Part shown: positions 61,429-64,000 of the stretch, in pieces
Layout of the letters: each line of letters opens with the position of its first letter
How positions within the stretch are numbered: the first letter of the stretch is position 1
Origin: Curtobacterium flaccumfaciens pv. betae
Lineage (GTDB): Bacteria; Actinomycetota; Actinomycetes; Actinomycetales; Microbacteriaceae
Direction of reading: 5' to 3'
Length of the DNA stretch: 64,000 nt
Assembly: GCF_026241855.1 (NCBI RefSeq)
Contig: NZ_JAPJDC010000001.1
Location: 806,001-870,000 of the forward strand
Notes under the pieces: generated by a model
Told to the model about the DNA's origin: nothing
Databases searched by the model: none
What the model saw: the letters and a program-made list of their open reading frames with translations, nothing else
Translations under genes and position numbers: made by a program

Positions 61429-62795
61429 ACGTTGGACGTCGGTTCAACCCGCCTCCGGGCTGGCCTGCGGTGCCGGTGGGATGGACGCCGCCCCCGTCTT
61501 GGACCCCTCCCGCCGACTGGCCCACCCCTCCTGAGGGGTGGGAATTGTGGCTCGCAGAAGGTGATCCGGCTCCGCCGCCAGATGCTCATACACCGTCCGG
61601 TCAACCCTCGCTTCCGAGTCCTGCAGAACCTGCGAGCACGGCTGTTGTCCGCGAGCGCCGCTCGGCACGCCTGAAAGCCGACGGGGACTCCCGCGACGAG
61701 AAGATCGATTCGCTCGAAGCCACGATTCGGGACCTCCGTGCTGCCCTCAACTCGGGCGCCGACGAGCAAGTTGTGCCGCTTGATGATGAGCGGGTCCTCC
61801 AAGAGGTCGGTATCTACCGTTACCACCATCCCCTCGAAGATGCGGCCGCCTACAAAGAACGGTTGAAGGACATCGAGGCACGAATCGCCGGTCTCGTCCG
61901 CTCCGGTCGGGCGATCGAACGCTCGAACATGTTCACTTTCGACAACTCCCTCGCGAAGGGACGGAAGATGACCGATGATCTGTCAAAGCTGATGCTCCGC
62001 GCGTACAACGCCGAAGCTGACAACTCAATCCGATCACTTCGTGCGGGAAATGCGGAGACAGCGAAGCGCCGACTCGAGAAGTCACGCGATGCCATTGCGA
62101 AGCTCGGTTCGATGATGGAGATGCGGATCGCTCCCGGGTTCCACTCACTTCGCGAAGAAGAAATCGAACTCACGGCTGACTGGCTGATGAAGAAGCAGGA
62201 AGAGCGTGAACGGGAGCGCGACGAGCGAGCGCAGCTCCGTGAGGAGCGGCGCGTTCAGCAGGAGCTCGACGCCGAGCGTGAGCGACTCGACAAAGAACGC
62301 GCGCTCATTCAACAGACTCTCGCGCAGCTACACCGCAGTGGGCAGAGTGACGCGGACCTCGAACATCGACTGCTCGCCATCGATGACGCCATCGCTCAGA
62401 ACGACTTCCGTGCTGCCAACATCCGTGCGGGTTACGTCTACGTGATCTCGAACAGGGGCGCATTCGGTCCGGACGTCGTCAAGATCGGTTTGACTCGACG
62501 ACTTGAGCCTCTGGATCGTGTGAGCGAACTGAGCGGAGCCTCAGTGCCGTTCCGATTCGACGTGCACACGATCTACTTCTCCGAGGACGCCGTCACCCTG
62601 GAGACACAGCTCCACCGGCACTTCGCGGCCCGGGCACTGAATCAGGCCAATTCCCGCAAGGAGTTCTTTTTCGCTACTCCAGCAGAGGTGCGCGAGGTCC
62701 TCTTGCAGAAGGTCGGGGCGCTCTTGGAATTCCGGGAGGATGCCGATGCCACGGAGTACTTGCAGTCAGTAGGCGCTTGGCCGTCTCGCCCCTGA
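61425..62795 (+). CDS. DUF4041 plus T5orf172 GIY-YIG nuclease protein, module gene 2
   Basis: 456 residues. N-terminal PPPGWPAVPVGWTPPPSW repeats of P-x-G-W type (about 9-43). DUF4041 lies at about 125-235 (VGIYRYHHPLEDAAAYKERL, then KGRKMTDDLSKLMLRAYNAEAD), followed by a long charged coiled coil (about 235-325). The C-terminal T5orf172 GIY-YIG-like domain has GYVYVISNRGAFGPDVVKIG, LTRRLEPLDRVSELS, LETQLHRHF and SRKEFFF (about 335-430). Members of this architecture occur in phages and accessory regions; a DNA-cleaving defence role is plausible but unproven. Confidence 0.82.
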   Translation: MNVGRRFNPPPGWPAVPVGWTPPPSWTPPADWPTPPEGWELWLAEGDPAPPPDAHTPSGQPSLPSPAEPASTAVVRERRSARLKADGDSRDEKIDSLEATIRDLRAALNSGADEQVVPLDDERVLQEVGIYRYHHPLEDAAAYKERLKDIEARIAGLVRSGRAIERSNMFTFDNSLAKGRKMTDDLSKLMLRAYNAEADNSIRSLRAGNAETAKRRLEKSRDAIAKLGSMMEMRIAPGFHSLREEEIELTADWLMKKQEERERERDERAQLREERRVQQELDAERERLDKERALIQQTLAQLHRSGQSDADLEHRLLAIDDAIAQNDFRAANIRAGYVYVISNRGAFGPDVVKIGLTRRLEPLDRVSELSGASVPFRFDVHTIYFSEDAVTLETQLHRHFAARALNQANSRKEFFFATPAEVREVLLQKVGALLEFREDADATEYLQSVGAWPSRP

Positions 62796-62924
62796 ACCCA
62801 GCCGGCTCGCGTTAGGCGCTGGGGCCCGAGACGAGGCGGCCCCCGGCCGCAAGCCCACCCGAAGACGACGTGGGATGACGTCGGGAGTCGCGCCGGGCCT
62901 CCTGGCAGGGGCATGCTGGGACGC

Positions 62925-64000
62925 ATGGCGAGCGACGAGCAGGACCCGGTCGGCACGCTCCGCGGGGTCCGGACGAGCATCAAGTGGACGCGGTACGCGC
63001 CCGACGTGCTGCCCCTGTTCGTCGCCGAGATGGACCACGACGTCGCTCCGGCGATCCGGCAGGCCCTGATCGAGCGGGTCTCGCAGTCCGACCTCGGGTA
63101 CCTCGACGGCCCCGGGCCGCTCGCTCCCGCCTTCGCGCAGTTCGCGCTGGACCGCTGGGGCTGGGAGATCGACCCGTCGCGGATCCACCTGGCCACCGAC
63201 GTCAGCGTCGGGATCGTCGAGTCGCTGCGGCTCGCGCTGCCCGACGGTGGGCGGGTCGCGATCACGCCGCCGGTGTACCCGCCGTTCTTCGAGCTCGTGG
63301 AAGAGGCTCGATGTCAGGTCGAGGAGGTCCCGCTGCTCGAGCAGTGGGGGCAGTACCGGCTCGACCTCGAGGGCCTCGAGCGGGCGTTCGCCGACGGGGT
63401 CGGGGTGTTCCTGCTCTGCAACCCGCACAACCCCGTCGGACTCGTGCACGACCGGGCCGACCTCGTGGCGATCGCCGAACTGGCCGCGAAGTACGACGTC
63501 CTCGTCATCAGCGACGAGATCCACGCGCCCCTGACCCACCCCGGCGTGCAGTTCACCCCGTTCGCCGCCGTCGCCGAGCCGCTCGGTGCCCGCAGCGTGT
63601 GCGTGACCTCGGCGAGCAAGGGGTGGAACCTCGCCGGTGTGAAGTGCTCGGTCATCGTCGCCGGCGATCCCCGGACCGCCGCGCTCCTCGACACCCTGTG
63701 GGAGGAGGTCGCCTGCCGCACGAGCATCCTCGGGCTGCACGCGAACCTGGCGGCGTTCACCCTGGCGACGGACTGGCTCGACGACGTCGTGGCGCGCATC
63801 GTGGCGAACGACCGACTGCTCGCCAAGCTGCTCGCCGAGCACCTGCCCGGGGTCGTCTACACGAGGCCGCGCGCCGGGTACCTGGCGTGGCTCGACTTCC
63901 GCGGCATCGGCCTCGGCGACGACCCCGCGGTGCCGCTGCGGGAGCACGCGTACGTCGCGCTCAACTCCGGGCTGGGGTTCGGGTCGGAGGGTCGCGGGTT
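62925..64000 (+). CDS. PatB/MalY-type C-S lyase, partial at right edge
   Basis: PLP fold-type I enzyme that cleaves cystathionine or related C-S bonds. 358 codons are visible before the window ends. The lysine is in TSASKGWNLAGVK; PVYPPFFELVE, CNPHNPVGLVHDRADL and VISDEIHAPLTHPG are the usual marks, and AEMDHDVAPAI is the family's N-terminal motif. The ATG at 62925 is chosen; an in-frame ATG at 62913 is equally possible because neither has a clear ribosome site. Confidence 0.88.
   Translation, partial: MASDEQDPVGTLRGVRTSIKWTRYAPDVLPLFVAEMDHDVAPAIRQALIERVSQSDLGYLDGPGPLAPAFAQFALDRWGWEIDPSRIHLATDVSVGIVESLRLALPDGGRVAITPPVYPPFFELVEEARCQVEEVPLLEQWGQYRLDLEGLERAFADGVGVFLLCNPHNPVGLVHDRADLVAIAELAAKYDVLVISDEIHAPLTHPGVQFTPFAAVAEPLGARSVCVTSASKGWNLAGVKCSVIVAGDPRTAALLDTLWEEVACRTSILGLHANLAAFTLATDWLDDVVARIVANDRLLAKLLAEHLPGVVYTRPRAGYLAWLDFRGIGLGDDPAVPLREHAYVALNSGLGFGSEGRG

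Overview
The window is high-GC (roughly 70%) chromosomal DNA of an actinobacterium. Mycothiol chemistry (mca), DUF501, DUF4307, DUF4245 and DUF6264 proteins, a ThrE-type exporter, many GTG starts and short TANNNT boxes 6-8 nt before start codons all point to Microbacteriaceae, possibly Curtobacterium. The genus is inferred from gene content, not measured.

Layout. Positions 1-31564 are mostly core genes: a DUF501 tail, an NDH-2-like dehydrogenase, one tRNA, a Thr/Ser exporter, an acyl-CoA synthetase, an Ig-like membrane protein, lemA-htpX, a YcaQ-like protein, an AI-2E transporter, ilvA, greA, mca, trhA, a polyprenyl synthase, a class V aminotransferase, PIN-PhoH, fumC, carbonic anhydrase, xseA/xseB, ispH, an M18 peptidase, fbaA and glpX. 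A lower-GC orphan reverse transcriptase (31797-33347) sits between glpX and rmuC. Positions 34758-48101 hold a myo-inositol catabolic locus: a nine-gene iol operon that includes an unusual transaldolase, a second unit with an oxidoreductase and a tautomerase, and a GntR repressor. Similar TGTCRTGACA sites lie at the iolC promoter and the regulator's own promoter. After an exonuclease, a hydrolase and ychF comes a lower-GC accessory island (50640-54445) with a membrane protein, a DUF262 protein and an Abi_C-like protein. It abuts a decayed HTH-nucleotidyltransferase gene.

The last part (55152-64000) has an HD protein, a cell-wall cohesin protein followed at once by a dockerin-bearing amidase, a PEP-mutase-like protein, a two-gene DUF4041/GIY-YIG module and the start of a PatB-type lyase.

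Two families of non-coding repeats run through the window. Family A is long, near-perfect palindromes built on GGAGGCCCG/CGGGCCTCC, mainly between convergent genes, with compensatory changes that keep pairing. Family B is a nested inverted repeat built on GGTCACGA/TCGTGACC, found in clusters and twice as tandem arrays.

The most notable items are the cohesin-dockerin pair, the DUF262/Abi_C island, the reverse transcriptase, the GIY-YIG module and the repeat family B. None was checked against a database.
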